Shown: one piece after another, positions 8,853 to 16,978 of the stretch
Layout of the letters: the number at the start of each line of letters is the position of its first letter
Position numbering within the stretch: position 1 is the stretch's first letter
DNA from: JAOAPG01 sp963791575
GTDB taxonomy: Bacteria > Acidobacteriota > Terriglobia > Terriglobales > Acidobacteriaceae
Length of the DNA: 64,000 bases
Direction: 5' to 3'
Assembly (NCBI GenBank): GCA_963791575.1
Contig: CAWBSY010000008.1
Location: 1-64,000, forward strand
Notes under the pieces: model-generated
Database searches by the model: none
What the model was told of the DNA's origin: nothing
Seen by the model: only the letters and a program-made list of their open reading frames with translations
Position numbers and translations under genes: made by a program

Positions 8853-9836
8853 TTGCTGTCACGGATACAGATAAAGACGCACTCCATGTTGTCGATCATT
8901 GGCGTGGCCTTAGTGGCTGGCCTGATGTCTCCTACGGTTTGGGCGCAAACTGCCAAGCGAGCGTTCGAACTCCAGGGACTGTCGCCTTATTTTTGGAAGT
9001 TAATCGATCACGACGCCAAGCTCACAACAGTTGGGACTGGCTTTGGTTTTACAGAAGGCCCAGTCTGGGATAAGTCCGGCTATTTGTGGGTGAGTGATGA
9101 AACATTAAACAAGATCTTCCGGCTGGACGTAGCGAGCGGCGAAAAGCAGGAGATGATTGCTCTCGGCGATCCGGACGGCAATACATATGATCAGCAGAAG
9201 CGCCTGCTGGATTGTGCAAGCGTCTTGCGCGCAGTCATTCGACTTTCAGCCGACGGCAAGAGCTACGACATTGTCGCGGATCGATATGAAGGAAAGCGCC
9301 TCAATAGCCCAAACGATGTCGTTATTGGCCCCGATGGCGCAATCTACTTTACTGATCCAAACATGGACCTTGTCGTCGGACAAAAACAGGAGATTCCATT
9401 CCAGGGTGTCTATCGAATCGCCAAGAACGGTCAAGTGCAATTACTGACCAAAGATCTGACCCAACCCAACGGACTTGTCTTTTCTCCCGATGGGAAAAAG
9501 CTATATATAGATGATTCCGAGCAACGGAATATTCGCGTCTACGACTTCCATCCGGATGGCACCTTGGCCAATGGCCGGATCTTTGGCGACGAGAAGGCGG
9601 GACCGAAAGACGGTGAACCGGATGGCATGAAAGTGGACACTGAAGGGAATCTGTATGCGGTAGGTCCCAAGGGTGTCTGGGTGTGGAATCCACAAGGCGT
9701 CCATCTCGGAACCATTGTGGTTTCTGAACAACCGGCAAACCTTGCTTGGGGAGATGCGGATTTCTCAACGCTGTACATTACAGCCGAAACTTCGGTGTAC
9801 AAGATCCATACAAAGACTCATGGATCTGTTCCATAG
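8853..9836 (+). CDS. Exported SMP-30/gluconolactonase-family protein
   Basis: About 327-residue six-bladed propeller enzyme, likely a sugar lactonase acting in the periplasm. Family features visible are GFTEGPVWDKSGYLWVSDE (metal-binding Glu of the first blade), RLNSPNDVVIGPDGAIYFTD (the N-D pair), TQPNGLVFSPDGKKLYIDDS and PDGMKVDTEGNLYAVGP (active-site Asp). A signal peptide ends at VWAQ. TTG 8853 has AGAAGG 8 bases upstream; GTG 8844 overlaps that site, and ATG 8886 would keep only a short signal. It follows the cytochrome gene by 15 bases and sits in a block with a PQQ dehydrogenase, which would produce lactones. Confidence 0.85.
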   Translation: MLSRIQIKTHSMLSIIGVALVAGLMSPTVWAQTAKRAFELQGLSPYFWKLIDHDAKLTTVGTGFGFTEGPVWDKSGYLWVSDETLNKIFRLDVASGEKQEMIALGDPDGNTYDQQKRLLDCASVLRAVIRLSADGKSYDIVADRYEGKRLNSPNDVVIGPDGAIYFTDPNMDLVVGQKQEIPFQGVYRIAKNGQVQLLTKDLTQPNGLVFSPDGKKLYIDDSEQRNIRVYDFHPDGTLANGRIFGDEKAGPKDGEPDGMKVDTEGNLYAVGPKGVWVWNPQGVHLGTIVVSEQPANLAWGDADFSTLYITAETSVYKIHTKTHGSVP

Positions 9837-9896
9837 TTCTGCGCGATGCCGAGTTTACAGATCTTGAGTAGTGCGGTTACTTGTGGTGGGAATTCA

Positions 9897-11123
9897 ATGA
9901 ACAATTTATTGAGACGCGGTAGGTTGGCTATTTTAACGCTTTTAATTTTCGCATCCGTCACGAATTGCTTGGCTCAGGGTTCCACCGTAGTTACCTCATC
10001 TTCCGACAAGGCTACTGGTGCGTCTTATAGTCCGGGCATCCTCGTAAATGGAACGCTATACGTTTCCGCACAAGGTGGCCGCAATTCCAATGGCAGTGTT
10101 GCGCCTGACTTCCAACAAGAGGTGCGCCAGTCAATAAAAAATGTACAAAATGTCCTGCATGAAGCAGATATGGATTTTGGGAACGTTGTTTGGATGAATG
10201 TCTACCTGACCGATTCGCATAACGTCGATGCGATGAATGAGGTTTATTGGAATTCGATTGGAGCAAGTGCTCCGGCGCGAACTGTGTTGGTGGTGGCTGG
10301 TCTTCCCAACAAACAGAAGATTGAAATTAACTGTATAGCCGTAAAAGATACGAACCGCCGACGGAGCATTTGGCCTCAGGGTTGGCCTCAAGGGCAGCAT
10401 ATGGATCCGCCTGCGATTCAAGCGGACGACGTTTTATATATCTCCGCACAGGGCGGAACTGATCCGCTCACCGGTAAAGTAGCAGCGGATTTTCGTGGCG
10501 AGGTCAAGCAAGCTCTCGATAACGTTGCTGTGATCTTAAACACAGCTGGTATGAGTATGAAGAACGTTGTATGGGTGAATCCGTACATGAGTGCCAGCGG
10601 ACAATATGACGTAATGGGCGGCATTTATAGAACATATTTCGAATTCGGAAATACGCCGGGACGGGGCACGATTGAAGTCGCGGGGTTGCCGAACAATAAT
10701 CATGTAGTCTTTAGCTGCATCGCGGGCGCCGATCTTGCAAAGCGTAAAGCTGTACGTCCCAGAAACATGTCGCCGAGCCCAACCGCGAGCCCCGGCGTTC
10801 TCTACGGCGATACCCTTTATCTTTCCGCCAAAGATGGATTCATCCCTGACCAGGGAATCGTTACGCCTGATTTCGAGTTGCAGCTTCGGCAATCGATGCG
10901 CAATCTTTTAGATGGGCTGCAAGAAGCTGATATGAGTTTTGCGGACGTGGTTTTTTCCACTGTCTATTTACGTCAAATTCAGGACTCCGATCGCATGAGC
11001 AATCTCTATGGAAAGTTCTTTAAACCTAAGTTTCCTGCGCGAACCGTTTTGCAGCAGAATGTCGAACCAAAAGCGGAAGCGGCCGAACAAATTTCATTCA
11101 TCGCGGTAAGACAACAACATTAA
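9897..11123 (+). CDS. Exported protein with three tandem RidA (YjgF/YER057c) domains
   Basis: 408 residues: a signal peptide (cleaved after CLAQ) and three RidA domains at about 39-149, 165-277 and 294-404. Each keeps the family core, with ILVNGTLYVSAQGG-like first strands and the R of APARTVL (R128), TPGRGTI (R256) and FPARTVL (R382). RidA enzymes normally hydrolyse reactive enamines/imines left by PLP enzymes, in the cytoplasm and as trimers of single domains. Here one exported chain could form the whole trimer. The final-strand Glu of active RidA (E-I-E-A-I-A) is Asn, Ser and Ser in the three domains, so activity may differ. ATG 9897 precedes the signal peptide; an upstream ATG 9846 would bury it. 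The neighbouring PLP enzyme starts 15 bases downstream. Confidence 0.85.
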   Translation: MNNLLRRGRLAILTLLIFASVTNCLAQGSTVVTSSSDKATGASYSPGILVNGTLYVSAQGGRNSNGSVAPDFQQEVRQSIKNVQNVLHEADMDFGNVVWMNVYLTDSHNVDAMNEVYWNSIGASAPARTVLVVAGLPNKQKIEINCIAVKDTNRRRSIWPQGWPQGQHMDPPAIQADDVLYISAQGGTDPLTGKVAADFRGEVKQALDNVAVILNTAGMSMKNVVWVNPYMSASGQYDVMGGIYRTYFEFGNTPGRGTIEVAGLPNNNHVVFSCIAGADLAKRKAVRPRNMSPSPTASPGVLYGDTLYLSAKDGFIPDQGIVTPDFELQLRQSMRNLLDGLQEADMSFADVVFSTVYLRQIQDSDRMSNLYGKFFKPKFPARTVLQQNVEPKAEAAEQISFIAVRQQH

Positions 11124-11138
11124 ATACGGGGACAACGA

Positions 11139-12419
11139 ATGCAGCCGCAACTGAAAATGCAACGTAGAACGTTCTTTAAGTGGCTCTCTGCTTTGCCACT
11201 CCTTACACAAGTGGGCATCCAGCAGGCATTTGGAGCAGGGTGGGCCGAGGTCGCGAAAAATTCCACGGATAACATCTACACCCGGATCGGAGTAAGGCCC
11301 ATCATCAATGGACGAGGAACGTGGACCTATTTAAGCGCCACTCTCGAATTGCCTGAAGTGAAGGCCGCTCAGGAAGCAGCCTCGCTGCACTATGTCAACA
11401 TATTCGACTTGCAGCGCGCTGTCGGCAAGCGATTGGCGGAATTAACCGGCGCAGAATCCGGCATGATCACCTCTGGAGCGGCGGCTGCCATCGCATCGGG
11501 CACAGCAGGATGCATTGCGGGAACAGATCCAAAGTATGTTTGGCAATTGCCGGATACAACCGGGCTCAAGAATGAAGTGGTTATGGTCGGTGGCCGAAGC
11601 CCGTTTGATAGCGCAATTCGGCTTGCAGGCGGGAAGCTTGTCGTTGTGGACTCGGCAGAGCAAATTTCAAACGCAATCACCGACCAAACAGCAATGATCT
11701 ATACGGGCTCGCAGCCGGCGCAATTAGCTAAGGAAATAGCAATTGCAAAGAGTCACCATGTTCCTATATTCATGGATGCCGCCGACGGCATTCCTCCCGT
11801 AGAAAATATCCGGCTGTTCGCCAAGATGGGATGTGATCTTTATGCGGTCAGCGGAGGCAAAGGGTTATGTGGTCCGCAATCGACTGGCCTGCTGCTTGGA
11901 CGCAAAGATCTTATCGACGCGGCGCTTGCCAACACTAATCCGTGGGAAGGCGCAGTATGCCGCCCCATGAAGGTTGGCAAAGAGGAAATCATGGGATGTC
12001 TCGCAGCGGTTGAGGCCCTCTTTAAGATGGACATGACCGCGCTGACGAAGCAATGGAATGCGCGTGTTCAACGCATTGCCACATTAGTGGGAACAGTGCC
12101 GGGCGTTCACACTGAGATCTTCACGCCTACTGCCGAGAATCAATATCCCACGCTTAACGTTACATGGGATCAGGCAGGATGGCATTATACGACCGCCGAT
12201 TGCGCAAAAGAGTTGCTTGACGGCACGCCAAGCATCGCGGTTATGAGCAATGATAATCCGAGTGACGTTCTGATCAGAATTCCTGACCACAAGCGCGAGT
12301 CGCGCCACGCCGAAAATAAGCTTCAGATAATATCCATGACACTGAAGCCAGGCGAAGACATTGTTGTTGGTAAGCGACTGCGCCAGCTATTGTCAGCGGC
12401 CAGGGAGAAGGCTGCCTAA
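11139..12419 (+). CDS. Tat-exported SelA-like PLP-dependent enzyme
   Basis: 426-residue fold-type I PLP enzyme of the SelA/D-glucosaminate-6-phosphate ammonia-lyase-like group. The N-terminus QRRTFFKWLSALPLL is a twin-arginine signal, which suits export of a protein folded around its cofactor. Visible parts are VRPIINGRGTWTYLSATLEL (substrate loop), ESGMITSGAAAAIASGTAGC (phosphate-binding region), IFMDAAD (D213, pyridine-N partner) and SGGKGLCGPQSTG (K241, Schiff-base lysine). The group carries out eliminations on amino acids or amino-sugar acids. Export outside the cytoplasm is unusual. Its partner just upstream is a RidA protein, the class that clears enamine products of such lyases. The substrate cannot be read from sequence. 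A second ATG at 11157 is possible. Confidence 0.8.
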   Translation: MQPQLKMQRRTFFKWLSALPLLTQVGIQQAFGAGWAEVAKNSTDNIYTRIGVRPIINGRGTWTYLSATLELPEVKAAQEAASLHYVNIFDLQRAVGKRLAELTGAESGMITSGAAAAIASGTAGCIAGTDPKYVWQLPDTTGLKNEVVMVGGRSPFDSAIRLAGGKLVVVDSAEQISNAITDQTAMIYTGSQPAQLAKEIAIAKSHHVPIFMDAADGIPPVENIRLFAKMGCDLYAVSGGKGLCGPQSTGLLLGRKDLIDAALANTNPWEGAVCRPMKVGKEEIMGCLAAVEALFKMDMTALTKQWNARVQRIATLVGTVPGVHTEIFTPTAENQYPTLNVTWDQAGWHYTTADCAKELLDGTPSIAVMSNDNPSDVLIRIPDHKRESRHAENKLQIISMTLKPGEDIVVGKRLRQLLSAAREKAA

Positions 12420-12460
12420 TAGGCTTTCACGCGAGCGAACCAATTGGAGATCTTTTGAGG

Positions 12461-13819
12461 ATGAGATTAAGTATTTTCGGCGTCGCTCTGGCGCTGTGCG
12501 CGATGATCGCCATAGCCAATGCTCAGATCCCCCCGGCCCCATCTCCTTGTCAAATCCATCCGACGACGTTTGACGGTTGGCAAGCACAGGAAGTATCCAA
12601 CGACTGGATACGACTTACCTTTGTGCCGCAACTTGGCGGTCGACTGATGCAAGTGGCGTTTAATGGGCATCCGTACTTGTTCGTCAATCCGCAATACAAG
12701 GGAAAGTATATTTCGCCTGCTGAGGCCGCCGGCCGTTGGATTAATTATGGAGGCGACAAGATTTGGCCTCTGCCGGAAGGGAACGACGACGAGCAGCAGT
12801 GGGGCGGCGCTTCCACCGAACTGGACGACGGTCCTTATGCATTCACTATTTTGTCGCAAAAAGGGCGCTGTGCGGTGCGTTTAGAAGGCCCTCCCGATCC
12901 GCCGACGGGATTGCAATATACGCGGGAGATCAGTATTGGCAACGATTCACCAGAGATTTCTTTTCACGCCATCACAAAAAACTTTACAGGTCATACGATC
13001 AACTGGTCGGTTCAATCTGTCTCTCAATACGACTTGTCGGATTCCAAAGACGCGCGCCAATACAACCACAACTTCTGGGCATTTACTCCGATTAACCTGC
13101 ATTCATCGTATTTGCTTGGATACCATCCTCGCGATGGGCTCGCGAACGATCCTTCGTACAGCGTAAAAGACAATTTATTCCGGTTGAACTGGCGCTATCT
13201 GGAAGGTGAGGTGTGGATAGACTCCAGCGCTGACTGGCTCGCGGTAATTGATGGTTCGAGTCAGTATGCGATGGTCGAGAAACACAAATACATTGAGGGA
13301 GCGACGTATCCAGGAAAGGCATCAGTTATTTTCTACAAAAATGGTCCTACAGTCGAAATGGATGATAAGGGAATGCCCCGCCTCTCATCGGGAAATCTGG
13401 AAGAGGTTCCTTATTACATGGAAGCGGAACTGAACAGCCCCATGGAGGTGTTAGCGCCGGGAGAAACCTATTCCATGGATACCTCGTGGTTTCCGTCCCG
13501 CATGGGATTGGATTTTCATGATGTAACCGAGGCAGGATTGATAGGACAACCGTTGGCCGTTACGCGAAATGGTGACCATCTGGAAATCAGTGGCAGCTTT
13601 GGAGTATTTGTTTCCGGAATACTAGAGGCATACTTGTATCGCGAGAACGGCGCGGACAGAGGTCACGTGTCAATTGGGTCAATCAATCCGCAGGATAAGG
13701 TCGAATTGCATCAATCTGTTCCAGCATCTAAAGATGTGGTGCGAGTGTCTCTGCATGTGATTGATTCTCACCACTCCGACCGAGGATCTCTCGGGGAAGT
13801 ATTCGTTATTCACGAATAA
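12461..13819 (+). CDS. Exported DUF4380, mutarotase-like protein
   Basis: About 452 residues with a signal peptide (MRLSIFGVALALCAMIAIANAQ). The body resembles DUF4380, a beta-sandwich of the galactose-mutarotase type: LTFVPQLGGRLMQVAFNGHP, a YGGDKIWPLPEG motif, long alternating strands and EEVPYYMEAELNSPMEVLAP. Such folds bind carbohydrates; an epimerase or binding role is possible but unproven. ATG 12461 is preferred over an in-frame TTG 12455; GGAGA lies about 10 bases upstream. It is 41 bases after the PLP enzyme and 18 bases before the PQQ dehydrogenase, so all three probably share a transcript. Confidence 0.7.
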   Translation: MRLSIFGVALALCAMIAIANAQIPPAPSPCQIHPTTFDGWQAQEVSNDWIRLTFVPQLGGRLMQVAFNGHPYLFVNPQYKGKYISPAEAAGRWINYGGDKIWPLPEGNDDEQQWGGASTELDDGPYAFTILSQKGRCAVRLEGPPDPPTGLQYTREISIGNDSPEISFHAITKNFTGHTINWSVQSVSQYDLSDSKDARQYNHNFWAFTPINLHSSYLLGYHPRDGLANDPSYSVKDNLFRLNWRYLEGEVWIDSSADWLAVIDGSSQYAMVEKHKYIEGATYPGKASVIFYKNGPTVEMDDKGMPRLSSGNLEEVPYYMEAELNSPMEVLAPGETYSMDTSWFPSRMGLDFHDVTEAGLIGQPLAVTRNGDHLEISGSFGVFVSGILEAYLYRENGADRGHVSIGSINPQDKVELHQSVPASKDVVRVSLHVIDSHHSDRGSLGEVFVIHE

Positions 13820-13837
13820 GCGAGGGCAATTGCTTCT

Positions 13838-15473
13838 ATGGTCGTGAATATACGAATGCTTCAAAGTGTGGCTTTTCTTAGTTCTGTATTTTTGTTATTC
13901 GTAGTTCGTCAGAGCGAGTGTCAAACATCCGTTGGAAATGTGGATGTGCAACCGGACCAACTACTGTCCCATACGATCAGGGACAATTGGCCTTCCTATA
14001 ACGGCGATTACACCGGAAGACGCTACAGCAGTCTCACGCAAATAAATGCCGAAAAACGTTGGGCAGCTTCGAGCGCAATGGGTGTTCCATAGTAAGAACT
14101 CAAGCAAGTTGGAAGTCACCCCCGTCGTTGTTAATGGAGTGATGTACATTACGGCGTCGAACGACGCATACGCCCTAAATTCGACAAACGGCCGAGTCTT
14201 GTGGCATTATTCGCGACCGAACTCCAGCGGTCTAGTCGATGATGCTGCCGGTCACATAAACCGGGGCGTCGCCCTATTGGGAACACGTCTGTTTATGGAG
14301 ACGGATAACGCACACCTGTTGTGTCTAGATGCTCGCTCCGGTCACCTATTGTGGGATGTTGCTTACGCCGACTGGAACAAAAATTACGGAGCTACGAGCG
14401 CTCCGTTAATTATCAAAGATAAAGTGCTAGTCGGCACCTCCGGAGGTGATTCAGGTGTGCGCGGATTTCTCGCGGCATACGACACATCGGGAAAGTTAGT
14501 ATGGCGGCTCTGGACTATACCAGCTCCGGGAGAATTCGGCTCGGAGAGTTGGCCGGGCGATACCTATCTGCACGGCGGTGGCACAACCTGGATGCCCGGA
14601 ACATACGATGAACAGCTCAATACCATCTACTGGGGAACAGGAAATGCCGCTCCAGACTACGATGGCAGCGTTCGACCCGGAGACGATCTCTATACGTCGA
14701 GTCTACTGGCGATCGATGCGGATACCGGAAAACTGAAGTGGTATTTTCAATTCACACCGCACGATTTGTATGACTACGACGGGACCCAGACACCGGTTCT
14801 AATTGATGCACTGTACCAGGGCAAACCGAGAAAACTTTTAGTCGAGGCCAACCGGAATGGTTTTCTGTACGTACTTGACCGCACCACCGGCAAGTTCCTG
14901 TCGGCCACCCGGTTTTCTGAAAAGCTGAACTGGGCGAAGGGCATTGACGCGAATGGGAGGCCGATCGTCTCTGACTTACAGCCAACCGCCGAGGGAACAC
15001 TTATTTGTCCCGGTGATGATGGAGCGACGAACTGGTTTTCTCCTTCCTATAGCGAGGCCACGCATCTTTTCTATTTCTCGACATTTAATAATTGCGCTGT
15101 CTACTTCAAGAAGCCGGAAACGTTTGCCGAAGGCAGCGACTATTACTCGACTGGAACCAGGCATGAATCGAAGGATAAAGGGCAGAAGACTCTCCTCGCC
15201 TTTGATCTGAACAAGAATACTTTTACATGGCGCTATCCTCAGGAAGGGGACGCTCGCTCCTGGGGAGGAGTGATGACTACGGCTACGGGCTTGGTCTTCT
15301 TCGCCGATGACGCAGAATGTTTCGAGGCTGTTGATGGCAAGACCGGAAGGTCCTTGTGGCATTTCAATACCGGGCAGACGTTCCATGCTTCTCCCATGAG
15401 TTATTCGGTTGATGGAAAACAATATGTTGCCATTGCCGCGGGCGATGACCTTTTTGCGTTCGCGTTGCCATGA
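13838..15473 (+). CDS. PQQ-dependent dehydrogenase, exported (one frameshift near 14050)
   Basis: Quinoprotein eight-bladed propeller oxidising alcohols or sugars in the periplasm and passing electrons to cytochrome c. The N-terminal frame (13838-14092) has a signal peptide and NWPSYNGDYTGRRYSSLTQIN. The second frame (from about 14050) continues KNVGQLRAQWVFHS and runs to 15473 with W-motif repeats (GRVLWHYSR, GHLLWDVAY, GRSLWHFNTGQTFHASPM). One extra base in GCCGAAAAACG explains the break; joined, the protein has about 545 residues, normal for the family. Either a sequence error or a recent inactivation. The adjacent cytochrome and lactonase genes fit a dehydrogenase-lactonase pair. Confidence 0.8.
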
Positions 15474-15609
15474 TGGCGAGACTGGGAAGGCCTAACGGTT
15501 GGGAATCGCCTGCGCCAGATTTTTGGCCAATCCAGGCAAACAAGCAGCGGAGTGATTTTGCCTTCGAGTCCTTAAAGGTGTTGACTCACCTATAAGTGGG
15601 AGCATAGCC

Positions 15610-16854
15610 ATGAAGAATTTTCGCTTCATCATGAAATTAGTTGGATGGCTCAGCATTATATTTGCGGTAGCGATAGCAGTGGCCCAAACACGGCTCGCCG
15701 TTCCTTCGTATCAAGATCCTGGATCGCCGCAATGGTCGGCGTGGGCTGCGCCGGGCGCGAAGGCCGTCGGAATCATGATCGTCAATCTCAATAATGGAGA
15801 TGATGAAACCTACTATCCGAGCGTAGACCACGCGATCCGTAACACCCGCAAGCAGGGCATCTTTGTGCTTGGATACACCTACACTGGTTACGGCGCGCGA
15901 GATCCGAAAATAGTGCGGCAAAAGATCGATGCGGTCTACCGCAACTACCTCGTTGATGGCATGTTTTTTGACGAGGTGCCAACTGACTGCAATGCTAGTA
16001 ATTCGTTTCTTCCAACACAATTCTTGTACTACCAGGCATTGACAAACTACGTGCGCCAGAAGGCAGGTGCGCGGATCACCGTACTCAATCCAGGAACCTA
16101 CAGCGCGAGCGACTGCTGGATGGGGATCACCAATATCTTGATGAATTGGGAAGACAAAGGACTGGCTAGCTATCGCAATGACTACGTGGACTTCGCTTGG
16201 GTACACAAATATTCGCCCGACCGCTTCTGGCACATTGTCTATGGCATGGGTGGGAACGAACTCCAAACGGCACTAGAACTCGCAAAACAACGTAATGCCG
16301 GATGGGTTTACCTGACAGAAGAAGCGGGCAATCCCTATGCAAGGCCACCGCACTACTGGTCAGCAGAAACTGCCGCAATGGAGCAGCAGGCGGTGCAGTC
16401 TCCCTTTGCCAACGCATGGCCGGATTCCTTTGACTCCCAAGGTGCTCAGGCGCGCGGTCGTATCTCGATTCGCTGGAGTGGTGTGAGCGCGAACTGGCAG
16501 ATATTCCTCGACACCGATCAGAACTCGAAGACCGGATATAACGGGGGTGGCATTGCAGTGGGTGCGGAATACCTGTTCGAGGCCGAGGGCGACGCGGTCC
16601 ATTTATTGAAGTACTCGGGCACAGGCACAGATTGGAACTGGAAGGAAGTTGCAGCAAATGTCGCACTCGACAGTCTCGATACTGGCATTCAATCGGTGAG
16701 TTTCGATACGGCAAGCCTCGCCAGTCCGAAGCCCTTGAATTATCAGATCCGCGCCTTGGACGCCGCCGATCGCCCTGCTTATGACAGCTACGTGTTGCCG
16801 CTCAGCCTCGACAACACAGGATTGGTTTTTGACATTACTAACCATTCGGAATAA
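15610..16854 (+). CDS. Exported spherulin-4/GH135-like glycoside hydrolase
   Basis: 414 residues. A signal peptide (to AVAQ) is followed by a TIM-barrel domain of the spherulation-specific family 4 (about 28-255): RLAVPSYQDPGSPQWSAW, GIMIVNLNNGDD, KQGIFVLGYTYTGYG and VDGMFFDEVPTDC, where D121-E122 is the likely catalytic pair. Characterised GH135 members (fungal Sph3) cut N-acetylgalactosamine linkages in galactosaminogalactan. A C-terminal beta domain (about 270-410, with SANWQIFLDTDQNSKTGYNG and AEYLFEAEGD) looks like a carbohydrate-binding module. It is separated from the previous gene by 136 bases and followed by a decayed alpha-galactosidase. Whether this bacterial homologue shares the Sph3 substrate is inference. 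Confidence 0.75.
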   Translation: MKNFRFIMKLVGWLSIIFAVAIAVAQTRLAVPSYQDPGSPQWSAWAAPGAKAVGIMIVNLNNGDDETYYPSVDHAIRNTRKQGIFVLGYTYTGYGARDPKIVRQKIDAVYRNYLVDGMFFDEVPTDCNASNSFLPTQFLYYQALTNYVRQKAGARITVLNPGTYSASDCWMGITNILMNWEDKGLASYRNDYVDFAWVHKYSPDRFWHIVYGMGGNELQTALELAKQRNAGWVYLTEEAGNPYARPPHYWSAETAAMEQQAVQSPFANAWPDSFDSQGAQARGRISIRWSGVSANWQIFLDTDQNSKTGYNGGGIAVGAEYLFEAEGDAVHLLKYSGTGTDWNWKEVAANVALDSLDTGIQSVSFDTASLASPKPLNYQIRALDAADRPAYDSYVLPLSLDNTGLVFDITNHSE

Positions 16855-16978
16855 TCGCAGTACTGTCAAGTGTGCTTTCATTTTCGGCGGAACATTCTAT
16901 ACGCAGAGAATCGGCCCGGTGACAGCTTTGTAGATAAAAACTTTGAATCGGGAAACTTTGAAAGGAGTTGAGCCACTC

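Noticed and set aside
14040..14060. Programmed frameshift in the PQQ dehydrogenase
   Set aside because: The GAAAAAC run is slippery-like, but no stimulatory structure or conserved rationale is seen, and similar breaks occur across the window without such runs.
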